Source: a bacterium 1XD21-70 (GTDB lineage: Bacteria > Bacillota > Clostridia > Lachnospirales > Lachnospiraceae). Taken from it: a stretch of DNA of 59,078 bases. Location: contig RAYB01000033.1 of NCBI GenBank assembly GCA_003669055.1, positions 1 to 59,078 of the forward strand, written 5' to 3'. Numbering within the stretch: position 1 is the stretch's first letter; every line of letters begins with the position of its first letter. The notes under the pieces were generated by a model. The model was not told the origin of the DNA and did not search any database. It saw only the letters and a list, made by a program, of their open reading frames with translations. Shown in pieces: positions 7,784 through 17,600 of the stretch. A program made the position numbers and the translations under genes.

Positions 7784-7824
7784 GCCCTCCTTTCTTTCGT
7801 CTGGAGGGCTATTTTGAACCCTCC
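7784..7824 (-). promoter_or_regulatory. Leader switch that can sequester the toxin ribosome binding site
   Basis: On the minus strand the leader holds GGAGGG (7819-7824), then GCCCTCC (7803-7809), then the ribosome binding segment GGAGGGC (7784-7790). The middle segment can pair with either flank, and the two pairings exclude each other. Pairing with the second hides the ribosome binding site. Leader folding that delays translation is common in type I toxin mRNAs. Confidence 0.6.
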
Positions 7825-7876
7825 GAATGAAAAGAGGGGTAAAGCCGCCTTTGGCTTTATGGTTTCCCACATCGCG

Positions 7877-7905
7877 ATTATAGCATATCTGCCCTTTTTC
7901 GACAA
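7877..7905 (-). promoter_or_regulatory. Promoter of the toxin mRNA
   Basis: On the minus strand a -35 box TTGTCG (7900-7905) and a perfect -10 box TATAAT (7877-7882) with a TGC extension are 17 bases apart. The leader would be about 90 bases. Confidence 0.7.
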
Positions 7906-7961
7906 TAACCCTTTTCCCGCAGGCTTCCAGGATGCGGGGAGGAAAAAAGGTTTCCTGTCAT

Positions 7962-7989
7962 TTGTAAATATGGTATGATATGCTATATG
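7962..7989 (+). promoter_or_regulatory. Possible promoter of the MBL-fold gene
   Basis: TTGTAA (7962-7967) and TATATG (7984-7989) are 16 bases apart, with TGC before the -10. It lies about 28 bases upstream of the start codon. The fit is weaker than for the neighbouring promoters. Confidence 0.4.
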
Positions 7990-8017
7990 TGAAAACGATT
8001 GGAGGAGGAAACGTATC

Positions 8018-8896
8018 ATGTATGAATTGGTGCAAATTAGTGAGAAATGCTATTACATAAACTGCCCTGCGAAGATAGGTGTCTATGTTGCGGATAAGGA
8101 TAATGCCTATCTGGTTGACAGTGGGAATGATAAGGATGCAGGGAGGAAGGCCAAGCAGATCCTAGACAGGAACGGCTGGCATCTGACGGCCATACTGAAT
8201 ACCCACTCCAATGCAGACCATATCGGCGGGAACAAATACCTCCAGGGGCAGACGGGATGTAAGATTTATTCTGGCGGCATAGAGGCGGCTTTTACAAAAT
8301 ACCCGGTGTTAGAGCCGTCTTTCCTTTATGGCGGTTATCCGTGTAAGGATTTGCGGCATAAATTCCTGATGGCGCAGGAGAGCAGCGTGACGGATTTTTC
8401 CGATGAAAGTTTCCCCCGGGAACTTGAGGTGATACCCTTGCCGGGGCATTTTTTTAACATGGTGGGGTTTGGTATGCCGGACGGGGTGGTTTTCCTTGCG
8501 GACTGCATCAGCAGCAGGGAAACGTTGGAGAAATATGCAGTGCCTTTTATTTATGATGTGGGTGCTTATCTGGAAACCCTGGTTATGGTGGAGGGGATGC
8601 AGGCATCCATGTTCGTCCCTGCCCATGCAAAAGCCTCTGCGGATATTAAGGAACTTGTCTGCTGCAACAGGGATAAGGTACTTGATGTGGCAGAACGGAT
8701 CCTGTCGGTCTGTGAGGAACCGGCCTGCTTTGAGCATATTCTGCAGAAATTATTCCAGGGATACGGGCTTTCCATGAACTTTGAACAGTATGCGCTGGTT
8801 GGCAGCACGGTGCGGTCTTATCTTTCATGGCTGAAGGATAGTGAGAAACTGGCGGCTGTATTTCAGGACAGCATGCTGCTGTGGCAGAGGGCATAG
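8018..8896 (+). CDS. MBL-fold metallo-hydrolase
   Basis: The 292-residue protein has the metallo-beta-lactamase fold signature LNTHSNADHIGGN near residues 67-79, where the His and Asp residues bind two metal ions. A third ligand region, PLPGHFFNMVGF, follows near residue 146, and FLADCISS further on supplies the bridging Asp. The C-terminal third (FVPAHAKA and beyond) matches the last histidine of the family and a dimer-like helical tail. Enzymes of this fold hydrolyse thioesters, lactams or nucleic acids. The substrate cannot be told. The start follows GGAGGAGGAAACG. It is monocistronic, next to the toxin-antitoxin module and Ogt. Confidence 0.88.
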   Translation: MYELVQISEKCYYINCPAKIGVYVADKDNAYLVDSGNDKDAGRKAKQILDRNGWHLTAILNTHSNADHIGGNKYLQGQTGCKIYSGGIEAAFTKYPVLEPSFLYGGYPCKDLRHKFLMAQESSVTDFSDESFPRELEVIPLPGHFFNMVGFGMPDGVVFLADCISSRETLEKYAVPFIYDVGAYLETLVMVEGMQASMFVPAHAKASADIKELVCCNRDKVLDVAERILSVCEEPACFEHILQKLFQGYGLSMNFEQYALVGSTVRSYLSWLKDSEKLAAVFQDSMLLWQRA

Positions 8897-9021
8897 GGGT
8901 GCAGTTCGGCCATTTTTTGCAGATTGCATGGAAGAACGGACTGCTGCATGAAAAATGATGCCGGTTTTCAGTGCCATGGATCCAGGATGCCGATATGCGG
9001 GTTAGGAAGGAGGAGATAAGA

Positions 9022-9561
9022 ATGCAGCATATCACTACATATGAATCCCCCATAGGGAAGCTGTTCCTTGCAGAAAAGGCGGGGGCGCTTACCGGGCTTT
9101 GGATAGAGGGGCAGAAATACTTTATGGGTTCCTTGAAGGAAGAGACAAAGGAGCAGGGGGACTCCCCGGTTTTGGGGAAGGCAAAGAAGTGGCTTGACCG
9201 GTATTTTGCCGGGGAGAAGCCGTCTGTGGGGGAATGGGAACTGGCGCCTGCGGGCAGTGGTTTTTACAGGGAGGTATGGGAGATCCTCTGCGGGATCCCT
9301 TATGGGGAGGTAACAACCTACAAAGCAATAGCACAAAAGGCTGCCGCTAGGCGGGGGCTTTTGCATATGTCGGCCCAGGCGGTGGGGCAGGCGGTGGGGC
9401 ACAATCCGATTTCCATTATCATCCCGTGCCACCGGGTGGTAGGGGCGGACAAAAGCCTGACCGGATATGCCGGCGGGATTGAGAAAAAAATCTATCTGCT
9501 TACGCTGGAAGGGGTGGATGTGGAAGGGATGGCTGTCCCCAAAAAAGGGACGGCTTTGTAA
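9022..9561 (+). CDS. ogt: Methylated-DNA--protein-cysteine methyltransferase
   Basis: The 179-residue protein has an N-terminal ribonuclease-like domain and the C-terminal methyltransferase domain. The C-terminal domain includes IPYGEVTTYKAIA and the active-site IIPCHRVVGADKSLTGYAGG. The acceptor is Cys136. It takes the methyl group from O6-methylguanine in DNA in a single irreversible step. I chose the start at 9022 because a GGAGGAG site precedes it. The longer ORF starting at 8971 adds 17 residues without a family match. It stands just upstream of sbcD and sbcC, so this looks like a DNA repair neighbourhood, though an 87-base gap separates it from sbcD. Confidence 0.95.
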   Translation: MQHITTYESPIGKLFLAEKAGALTGLWIEGQKYFMGSLKEETKEQGDSPVLGKAKKWLDRYFAGEKPSVGEWELAPAGSGFYREVWEILCGIPYGEVTTYKAIAQKAAARRGLLHMSAQAVGQAVGHNPISIIIPCHRVVGADKSLTGYAGGIEKKIYLLTLEGVDVEGMAVPKKGTAL

Positions 9562-9648
9562 AAATAGGGTTTGAGAAGTCAGCCCGGATAAGATATACTA
9601 TGGGGTAGGAAAAAGGGACAGAAACAGATAGCGGATAAGGAGCGGCAA

Positions 9649-10779
9649 GTGAAACTAATCCATTTATCGGATCTCCACATCGGAAAACGTGTCAATGAGT
9701 TTTCGATGCTGGAGGATCAGAGGTACATATTGAGGCAGATCCTGGCAATCACAGAGCAGGAGCAGGCGCAGGGGGTTTTGGTGGCCGGGGACGTCTATGA
9801 CAAGCCGGTGCCCTCCGCGGAGGCCGTACAGGTGTTTGACGATTTCCTGACCCGGCTGGCGGAACTGGGGGTGCCGGTGTTTGTGGTCAGCGGGAACCAC
9901 GATTGTGCGGAGCGGGTGGCTTTCGGGGCGCGGCTGATGAGCGGGCGGGGGGTGTATTTGTCGCCGGTGTATGACGGGAATGTGGCAGGGATCCCCCTTG
10001 GGGATGAATATGGCGAGGTGGTGGTGCATCTGCTGCCGTATGTAAGGCCGGCAGTGGTGCGCCATATATTTGAAGAGGAGGAGGCAGGCAGCTACCAGGA
10101 TGCGGTACGGATTGCGGTGAGCCACATCGAGATGGATCCAGATAAAAGGAATGTGCTGGTAGCACATCAGTTCGTGACAGGGGCATCCCGGTGCGAGTCG
10201 GAGGAAATCTTAGTAGGGGGGCTGGACAATGTGGATGTGTCGGTGTTTGACCCGTTTGACTATGTGGCGCTGGGGCATATCCATAGCCCCCAGCATGTGG
10301 GGCGGGAGACCGTCCGCTATTGCGGCACGCCGCTGAAGTACTCCTTTTCGGAGGCAGGGCAGGAAAAAAGCGTAACCGTGGTGGAACTAGGGGAGAAGGG
10401 GCAGGTGAAAATCCGGACAGTGCCGCTGCGGCCGCTGCGGGATATGCGGCAGATCCGGGGGACGTATCTGGAACTTACCGCCCTGTGCTCCTACAAGGAT
10501 ACAGATACCAAAGATTACATCCAGGCGGTTCTGACCGACGAGGAGGACGTGCCGGACGGGCTCAAGAAACTGCGGGTGATCTACCCGAACCTGATGAGGC
10601 TGGAATATGACAACCAAAGAACCAGGGTCAGCCAGGAAATTTTAGGAGCCTGCGGGGTGGAGAAGAAATCAGAGCTGGAACTGTTTGAGGAGTTTTATGA
10701 ACTGCAGAACAACCAGCCGTTCAGCGGGAAGCAGAGAGAGTTTGTGGAGCAGTTGATACAGAAGATTCAGGAGCGGTGA
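9649..10779 (+). CDS. sbcD: Exonuclease SbcCD subunit D
   Basis: The 376-residue calcineurin-type phosphoesterase is the nuclease subunit of SbcCD (Mre11 counterpart). Metal-binding motifs appear in order: HLSDLHIG (residues 5-12), GDVYDKP, SGNHDCAERV and ALGHIHSPQ. With SbcC it cuts DNA hairpins and double-strand ends, for instance at stalled forks or palindromes. It starts with GTG preceded by TAAGGAGCGGCAA. The stop lies four bases before the sbcC start, so the two subunits are made from one message. Confidence 0.97.
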   Translation: MKLIHLSDLHIGKRVNEFSMLEDQRYILRQILAITEQEQAQGVLVAGDVYDKPVPSAEAVQVFDDFLTRLAELGVPVFVVSGNHDCAERVAFGARLMSGRGVYLSPVYDGNVAGIPLGDEYGEVVVHLLPYVRPAVVRHIFEEEEAGSYQDAVRIAVSHIEMDPDKRNVLVAHQFVTGASRCESEEILVGGLDNVDVSVFDPFDYVALGHIHSPQHVGRETVRYCGTPLKYSFSEAGQEKSVTVVELGEKGQVKIRTVPLRPLRDMRQIRGTYLELTALCSYKDTDTKDYIQAVLTDEEDVPDGLKKLRVIYPNLMRLEYDNQRTRVSQEILGACGVEKKSELELFEEFYELQNNQPFSGKQREFVEQLIQKIQER

Positions 10780-10783
10780 GGGG

Positions 10784-13700
10784 ATGAAACCAAAGAAACT
10801 GACGATCAGCGCCTTCGGGCCTTATGCTGAGGAAACAGTGATCGATTTTACCCGCCTGGGAGAATGCGGGCTTTTTTTGATTACAGGGGATACCGGGGCC
10901 GGGAAGACCATGATTTTTGACGCGGTTGCCTTTGCCCTCTACGGCGAGTCCAGCGGGAAGGTGCGGGAGGCAGGGATGTTCCGCAGCAAATACGCCCGGG
11001 ACGAGGTGCCCACCTTTGTGAAACTGGAGTTTGTGTATCAGGGGAAGGAATATTGTGTCACCAGGAACCCGGAGTATATGCGCCCCAAGGGAAGGGGGAG
11101 CGGCTATACGCTGCAAAAGGCGGATGCAGTGCTGGAATTCGGGGACGGGCGGCCTCCTGTGGCAAAGATGCGGGAGGTGACCCGGGCAGTGGAAGAACTG
11201 ACCGGCTTAAGCTACCGGCAGTTTACCCAGATTGCCATGATTGCCCAGGGGGATTTCCAAAAGCTTCTGCTGGCAGGGACCCAGGAACGAAGTGAGATTT
11301 TCCGGCAGATTTTCCATACGGGGCTGTACCAGGAACTGCAGAACCGGTTAAAGGATGCCGCGAAGGAGCGGGGGAAAGCCTATGATGAGATGCGCAGGAG
11401 CATCAGCCAGTACTTAAGCGGCGTGGTGTACGCAGAGGATGCCGGGTTAGCAGGCCGAGAAAGCGCTGCCGGGGCGGAAGCGGCTGCGGATATCCAAAAG
11501 GATACCCCAAAGACAGAAGGGGAAGAGGGACACGAAAAAGCGCGGGGGGAGGATATCCCGGAAAGGATTTGCCGGATCCGGGCGGAGTGGGAACAGCTGG
11601 AAAAAGTACATTTTGAAGGGAAGGCAGAGCGTGGCCTTCAGCTGCTGCAGGATCTGCTTAAGTGCGACGAAGCTGTTTTGGCACAGATGGAGCAGGCCAT
11701 GGGCATTTGGGAAGAAAGGATCCAGCAGGAAGACCGGCTTTTGGGCAAGGCAGAACAGGGCAGGCGGCTTAAGGAGGAACTGGAAGAGGCCAGGAAGGAA
11801 CTGGCAAAGGAACTGCCGCTTTTAGAGGAGGCAGAAAAAGCCAGAGATGCCGCCCGGCAGCAGGCCGGTGAGGAGGAGTGCCTAAAGCAGCAGATCCGCA
11901 CCGGGAAGGAGCATATGGAGAAATTCCGGCAGCTGCGGCAGCTGGAAGGCCAGATAGAAGAGAAAGCCGGGGAGGCCGCTAAGCAGCAGGAGAAAAGCAG
12001 CCAGGCAGCTGTAGCCGTTAAAGAGCAAAAGCAGGATGCCGGGGAAAAGAAAAAGGAACTGGAAACCTTAAAGCATGCCGGTGAGGAGCGGGAAAGGCTT
12101 GCAAACCAGCGGGAAAGCTTAGGCGGAAAAAAGCAGGAACTGGCCGGATTATTAGAGAGGCGGGAATCCTATCTCCGGGAAAAGGAAAAGGCCCGGGGCG
12201 CGTTAAAGGACAGCCAGGATCTTTCCGAAACACTGGAAAAAGAGGCGGAAATGTTCGAGGGGCAGGCAGCCGCCTTAGCGGGCCGGGATGTGCTCCTAGA
12301 GGGGCTGTCCGGAAAAAAGAAGGAGGCCATAGGGCAGCAGGAGCGGCTGCGGCAGAGTTTGGAGGACAAGGCAAGAGCCGAGGAAAACTTAGAGGAGGAA
12401 AGGATGGCAGCCGGCCAATTGGCCGCACAGGATAAGAGGTGGAGAGAAGAACTGGCATCGCTTCGCCAGGAGTTGGCCGGGCTGGAAGGCGCCGGACGGG
12501 AAGAGGCAGAGTGCCGCCACCAGGTGGCAGAACGGCGGCGTGTTTTTGAGGAATTTAAAAAGAAAGAAAAGCGGTTGCACGGATATGAAAGAGAGTACGG
12601 GAAAAGCCAGGAGGCCTACCAGGAGGCAAAGGCACGATGGGAGCAGCTAAGGGAGGTTTACCACAGCCGGGAAAAGCAATTTTTGGATGCCCAGGCCGGG
12701 CTTTTGGCAGCAACCCTGGATGAGGGAAAGCCATGCCCGGTATGCGGCTCAATCCATCATCCGAAGCCGGCGGCATTGCCCGGTGAGGTTCCCCAAAAGG
12801 CAGAACTGGAGGGAAAAAAGCAGGCATTGTCCCAGGCGGAGGCGAAGGTGCAGCAGCTTAGCGCCGATATCCGGCATTTGCGGGAGCAGATGGAGGAGGG
12901 GTGGTCAGAACTCCTAGGCATACCGGGTGCTTTGGGGGAAAAGGAAGAACTTTGGGACAGCTTAGCCAGCCTGGGCAGCCGCCTGGAGGAAGGCTTAAAG
13001 GAGGGGGAGGCATCGCTTGGGCTGGCAGAAAAAAGGAAGCAGAGGCAGCAGGACGGGGCAGAAACGGAAAGGGAACTGAAAACGCGGCTGGAGGAGTTGG
13101 GGGTGCAGCTCCAAAAGTGCAGATCCGGCCTGGCGGCCTTGTCCGGCAGCCGGGATGCCCTGTGCCAGCAGCTTGCCGCAGAGACGGCTGCGGCAGAAAA
13201 ATTGCTGGAAGGAAGCACAGAGGGGATGCCTGCAAAGGCAATCCTTGGCCGTCTGGCCGAAGCAATCGAGGCCATATCCTGCCAGGAGGAAAATGTCCGC
13301 CAGGAACTCCATACACGCCGCCTGTGCCAGGAGAAGGCAGGGGAGAGGCGTACCCGGTTAGAGGACTGCCAAAGGCGGATACAGGAGGAGAAGAACCGCC
13401 TGGAGATCCTGGAAAGCAAGAATACGGAGGACAAGAAAAGGCTGCTGAAATGTTTGGATCCCAAGCAGCCCTGGGGGCAGCCCTACGAAAGCCCGGCATG
13501 CCAGGCGGAGGAGGAATTATTTGAAAGGGGCGCCCAGGCAGCAGAGATTTTGGGAAAGATGCTTGAGGAGACGGACAGGAAGATCGGGCAGAACAAGCAG
13601 CAGCTGGCCAGAAAAGATTTCCTGGAGCACGAACTTTCCGGGATCGGGCAGCAGGTGGAAGAGCAGGAAAGGATCCTCTCCGAGGCAAGGCTTGCGCTGG

Positions 13701-14662
13701 CACGGCTGGAAACGCAACAGGGGCATCTGGCAGGGCAAAAGGAGCAGCTGGCCGCCGTATTGGAAGGGCAGACAGAAGAAGGGCTGGCCTGCCAGGTGGC
13801 AGAAAACGAACAGCGGCTTGCCCGGCTCCTGCAGGAACGCACACAGGCAGAGGAGGCCTTTGGGGAGTGCCGGAGGCGGATAGACGGGCTGCAGGCGAAA
13901 ATCCAGGCACTGGAGGGCCAGGAGGCGGGCATGGTGCTGCCTTCGGAGGAGGAGATCATGTCCAGGAAGCAGAGGTGGCTGGACAAAAAGGCAGAACTTT
14001 CCCAAAAAAAGGAGGAGCGATACGCTTCCTATAAAAAGAACCAGGGCATCTATTGCTGTGTACAGGGCAGCTGGCAGGAACTGGCAGCTGCAGAGCAGGA
14101 ATATGTGTGGGTCAAGGCTCTGTCTGACACGGCTAACGGTACCCTGCCAGGCAAACGCAAGATGGAACTGGAAACCTATATCCAGACGGCATATTTTGAC
14201 CGGATCCTGCGGCGGGCCAATCTGCGCTTTCTGGCCATGAGCGGCGGGCAGTATGAGTTAAAACGCCAGGAAAGCGGAGATAATAAAAAGGAAAAGGCCG
14301 GGCTGGAACTGAACGTGACGGACCATTATAACGGCACGGAGCGGAGTGTCCGCACTTTGTCCGGAGGGGAGTCTTTCCAGGCATCCCTCTCCCTGGCCTT
14401 GGGGCTGTCGGACGAGATCCAGTCGTATGCAGGCGGGATCCGCCTGGATACCATGTTCGTGGATGAAGGGTTCGGCTCCCTGGATGAGGAGGCGCTGGAA
14501 CAGGCAATGCGGGCTCTGTCCGGGCTGGCAGAGGGAAACCACCTGGTGGGGATCATTTCCCATGTGGCGGAGTTAAAGGAACGGATAGACAAGAAGATCC
14601 TGGTGACCAAGCACAGGGGAAAATCCGGGATCGGCAGCCATGCAGAGGTAGCAGGCGGGTAG
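10784..14662 (+). CDS. sbcC: Exonuclease SbcCD subunit C (SMC-like ATPase)
   Basis: The 1292-residue protein is the ATPase subunit of SbcCD (Rad50 counterpart). Walker A GDTGAGKT is at 35-42. Two long Glu/Lys/Gln-rich coiled coils flank a zinc hook, CPVCG, at 651-655. The C-terminal half has the ABC signature TLSGGESFQ (about 1190) and Walker B MFVDEGFGSLDE (about 1222). ATP binding clamps two SbcC heads on DNA and controls SbcD cutting; the hook dimerises the coils. The protein is longer than Escherichia coli SbcC (1048 residues), mostly in the coiled coil. The biased codon content of the coils creates several long false frames on the opposite strand. Confidence 0.97.
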   Translation: MKPKKLTISAFGPYAEETVIDFTRLGECGLFLITGDTGAGKTMIFDAVAFALYGESSGKVREAGMFRSKYARDEVPTFVKLEFVYQGKEYCVTRNPEYMRPKGRGSGYTLQKADAVLEFGDGRPPVAKMREVTRAVEELTGLSYRQFTQIAMIAQGDFQKLLLAGTQERSEIFRQIFHTGLYQELQNRLKDAAKERGKAYDEMRRSISQYLSGVVYAEDAGLAGRESAAGAEAAADIQKDTPKTEGEEGHEKARGEDIPERICRIRAEWEQLEKVHFEGKAERGLQLLQDLLKCDEAVLAQMEQAMGIWEERIQQEDRLLGKAEQGRRLKEELEEARKELAKELPLLEEAEKARDAARQQAGEEECLKQQIRTGKEHMEKFRQLRQLEGQIEEKAGEAAKQQEKSSQAAVAVKEQKQDAGEKKKELETLKHAGEERERLANQRESLGGKKQELAGLLERRESYLREKEKARGALKDSQDLSETLEKEAEMFEGQAAALAGRDVLLEGLSGKKKEAIGQQERLRQSLEDKARAEENLEEERMAAGQLAAQDKRWREELASLRQELAGLEGAGREEAECRHQVAERRRVFEEFKKKEKRLHGYEREYGKSQEAYQEAKARWEQLREVYHSREKQFLDAQAGLLAATLDEGKPCPVCGSIHHPKPAALPGEVPQKAELEGKKQALSQAEAKVQQLSADIRHLREQMEEGWSELLGIPGALGEKEELWDSLASLGSRLEEGLKEGEASLGLAEKRKQRQQDGAETERELKTRLEELGVQLQKCRSGLAALSGSRDALCQQLAAETAAAEKLLEGSTEGMPAKAILGRLAEAIEAISCQEENVRQELHTRRLCQEKAGERRTRLEDCQRRIQEEKNRLEILESKNTEDKKRLLKCLDPKQPWGQPYESPACQAEEELFERGAQAAEILGKMLEETDRKIGQNKQQLARKDFLEHELSGIGQQVEEQERILSEARLALARLETQQGHLAGQKEQLAAVLEGQTEEGLACQVAENEQRLARLLQERTQAEEAFGECRRRIDGLQAKIQALEGQEAGMVLPSEEEIMSRKQRWLDKKAELSQKKEERYASYKKNQGIYCCVQGSWQELAAAEQEYVWVKALSDTANGTLPGKRKMELETYIQTAYFDRILRRANLRFLAMSGGQYELKRQESGDNKKEKAGLELNVTDHYNGTERSVRTLSGGESFQASLSLALGLSDEIQSYAGGIRLDTMFVDEGFGSLDEEALEQAMRALSGLAEGNHLVGIISHVAELKERIDKKILVTKHRGKSGIGSHAEVAGG

Positions 14663-14697
14663 GCGCCTGCATGAAGCAAAGGAGGAAGAACAAAACC

Positions 14698-17600
14698 ATG
14701 AATACCATCCACCGGGATATATTCAAGGCGATCCATGAAGGGAAATGGATGACAATCGAATACCGCAACCGGCAGGAGCAGGTGACGCGGTACTGGATTG
14801 GCATCCGCGGCCTTAATGCTGCCAAAAGGACGCTGACGGTGGAGGGGCTTCACCTGGGGAAATATTCCTTAGAAGAGTATGACCGGATCTATATCGACTC
14901 GATTTTGTCCTCGCATGTGCTGGACGGCTCCTACTGTGAGGTCAACCGGCAGCTGGTAAAGGATATCCACGAAAACCCCGGCAAGTACAAATCCTTGTTC
15001 GGCCATGTGGCGAACCTGAAGGTGCTGGATTACCTGGAGGATTGCAGCCGGATGGATACGGCAGTATACCAAAAAGATTTTGCCCTGGTACGTTATTTGG
15101 ACAGGGAGAGTTTTTGCGGGGGATTATATCCGCTCAGTGATGAGCAGTTTAGGCATATCGTGCAGGAGTTTCAGCTTAAGGCAGAGAAACAACAAGAAAT
15201 ACCCGGCCAGATGCCAAAAAAGCATCAAAACGTCCAGCGCCTGGCGATGAATGTCATGAGCATCCATACCCCCAAAGGGCTATATGTGCTGGCTTACCGG
15301 AGGCTGGATTTGGATGTAAGGCGGCGCTGCCTGCGCCCGGACGAGGATATCACCATCTGCACGGAATTCACGGTAGGCGGCAGGAAAGAGAGCATCCGCA
15401 GGTACCTGGATGCGGAGGATTATGAACTTTTGCAGGATTTTGAGGCAAACCAGGAAAAGGTCAAGGATGCAATCACCCGCAGCCGGTGTTGGGTACAAGG
15501 GGTTGATGATATGCCTTATGTGATTGGCTTAGGGCTGGATCTGGTGGTGGATCTTCATCGGGAGTATAATGCGATTCTGGAAATGTACCAGCGTGAAGAG
15601 GTTCCGGTGCCGATCCGCGCATTTTTCGGGGATTTGCTGGACCGTCCCCGCAGCCGGCGCATGCTTCCGGTCACCCCCCTTGACCGCCGGGTCAACTTGG
15701 ACCAGCTTTTAGCGATCAACCATGCCATGAAATATCCGGTGGCTTATGTACAAGGGCCGCCGGGAACCGGGAAAACCAACACCATCATCAATACCATCAT
15801 TACCGCATTCTTTAACGAAAAGACGCTGCTCTTTGTGGCATACAACAACCATCCGATCGATGGGGTGGTGGATAAGCTGAGCCATATTGCCTACCAGGGG
15901 AGGCAGATCCCGTTCCCGGTGGCACGGCTGGGCAATGCGGCGAAGGTGCGTGGAACCCTGGCAGCCCTGGCCGGGCTGTATGTGCAGGTGCACCAGGTTC
16001 CGGTCTATGAGCGCACCCTGGACCGCAACCGGGACAGCCAGGCGGGGCAGATGCGGCAATTGTCAGAACTTCTGCGCCGGTATGAGGATATGCTGGATTT
16101 GAAGGAACGGCGGGAGACGATCGAGCAATTGCTGGAATACAGCCGCGGCAGCAGCCGTTCCATGCAGATGCTGCCTTTTGAGGCCGACCTGGGCGGGCGG
16201 CAGCTTCAGCAGCTGAACCTCCAGATGGAACGCCTGGGGGAGATCACCGACCAGGATGCTTTATCGCTTCTGACGGAGGATGTGGAGGAACTGAAAAAGT
16301 TTCTCTACTATGCATCCGTCAAATGTATCCGCCGGTTAGACGAGCCCGGCAGCCGCCGGCTGAGGGAAATATTGCTGACCGAGGATGAAGACCGGCGCCT
16401 GGAAGCCTTTCAGGAATACCTAAAAAACGGGGAAGGGCTGAAACGCTTTCTGCGGGTATTCCCGGTGGTGGCAACCACCTGCATTTCCGCGCACCGGCTC
16501 GGGAACCCGGAGGTGTACTTTGACATGACAGTGATGGACGAGGCCAGCCAGTGCAACACCGCGGTGGGGCTGGTACCGGTGCTCCGCGGAAAAAACCTGA
16601 TGCTGGTGGGGGATCCCCAGCAATTAAACCCTGTGATCCTGCTCGACGAGATGACGAACCAGCGGCTCAGGAAGAAATATGGGGTACCGGAGGAATATGA
16701 CTACCGCAAAAATTCCCTGTATAAGAGTTTTCTGGCCTGTGATTCGGTCAGCGATGAGGTGCTGCTGCGCTGCCACTACCGTTGCAACCGCAAGATCATC
16801 AGCTTTAACAACCAGAAATATTACAATTCCCGGCTGCTGATCCGAACCGAAAGTGAGCAGCCGCAGCCGCTTATCTATATCAATGTCGAGGACGGCAGGA
16901 CCAGCCAGAAAAACGTGGCGCCGGCCGAGGTGGAGGAGATCCTGCGTTATGCCATGGGACATAAGGACAAGTCCATCGGGGTGATCACACCTTTTGTAAA
17001 CCAGAAAAATGCCATTGAAGAGGAACTGAAAAAAAGAGGCCTGGGCCATGTGGCCTGCGGCACGGTGCATGCGTTTCAGGGAGATGAAAAGGATGTGGTG
17101 CTTTTCTCCACGGCGATTACCGACGATACCTATAAAGGAACTTATGATTGGCTGAAGAATAATAAAGAACTGATTAATGTGGCGACGTCCCGTGCCAGGG
17201 AGCAGCTGATTGTGCTGGCCAACAGCCGCAATTTAGAGCGCCTGCACCAGCAGTCTGCAAAGGATGACCTTTATGACCTTGTCCACTATGTCCGCTCGAA
17301 CGGGACATCAAAGGTTGCGGCGCGTGAGACAGATTCAAGAGCCTTGGGGATCAAGCCCTTTTCTGCTGCCACGGAAGAGATATTTTTGCAGACCCTCAAC
17401 CATGCGCTGGAAAATATCTGGCTGTCGCAGAACCGCTTTGTCGTGGGGAAGAAGGTGGCGGTGTCAGAGGTGCTTGAGGGGGACGGAAGCTATGGGGATC
17501 TTTTTTATTCCGGCAGGTTTGATTTTGTAGTGTACGAGCAAAGAGAGGGGCAAAACCATCCGGTGCTGGCGATTGAACTGGATGGCAAGGAACATTTAGA

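Noticed and set aside
12018-13986. Long minus-strand ORFs across sbcC (up to 350 codons)
   Set aside because: They mirror the Glu/Lys/Gln-rich coiled coil and are Pro/Ser/Leu-rich with no motif; sbcC is certain.
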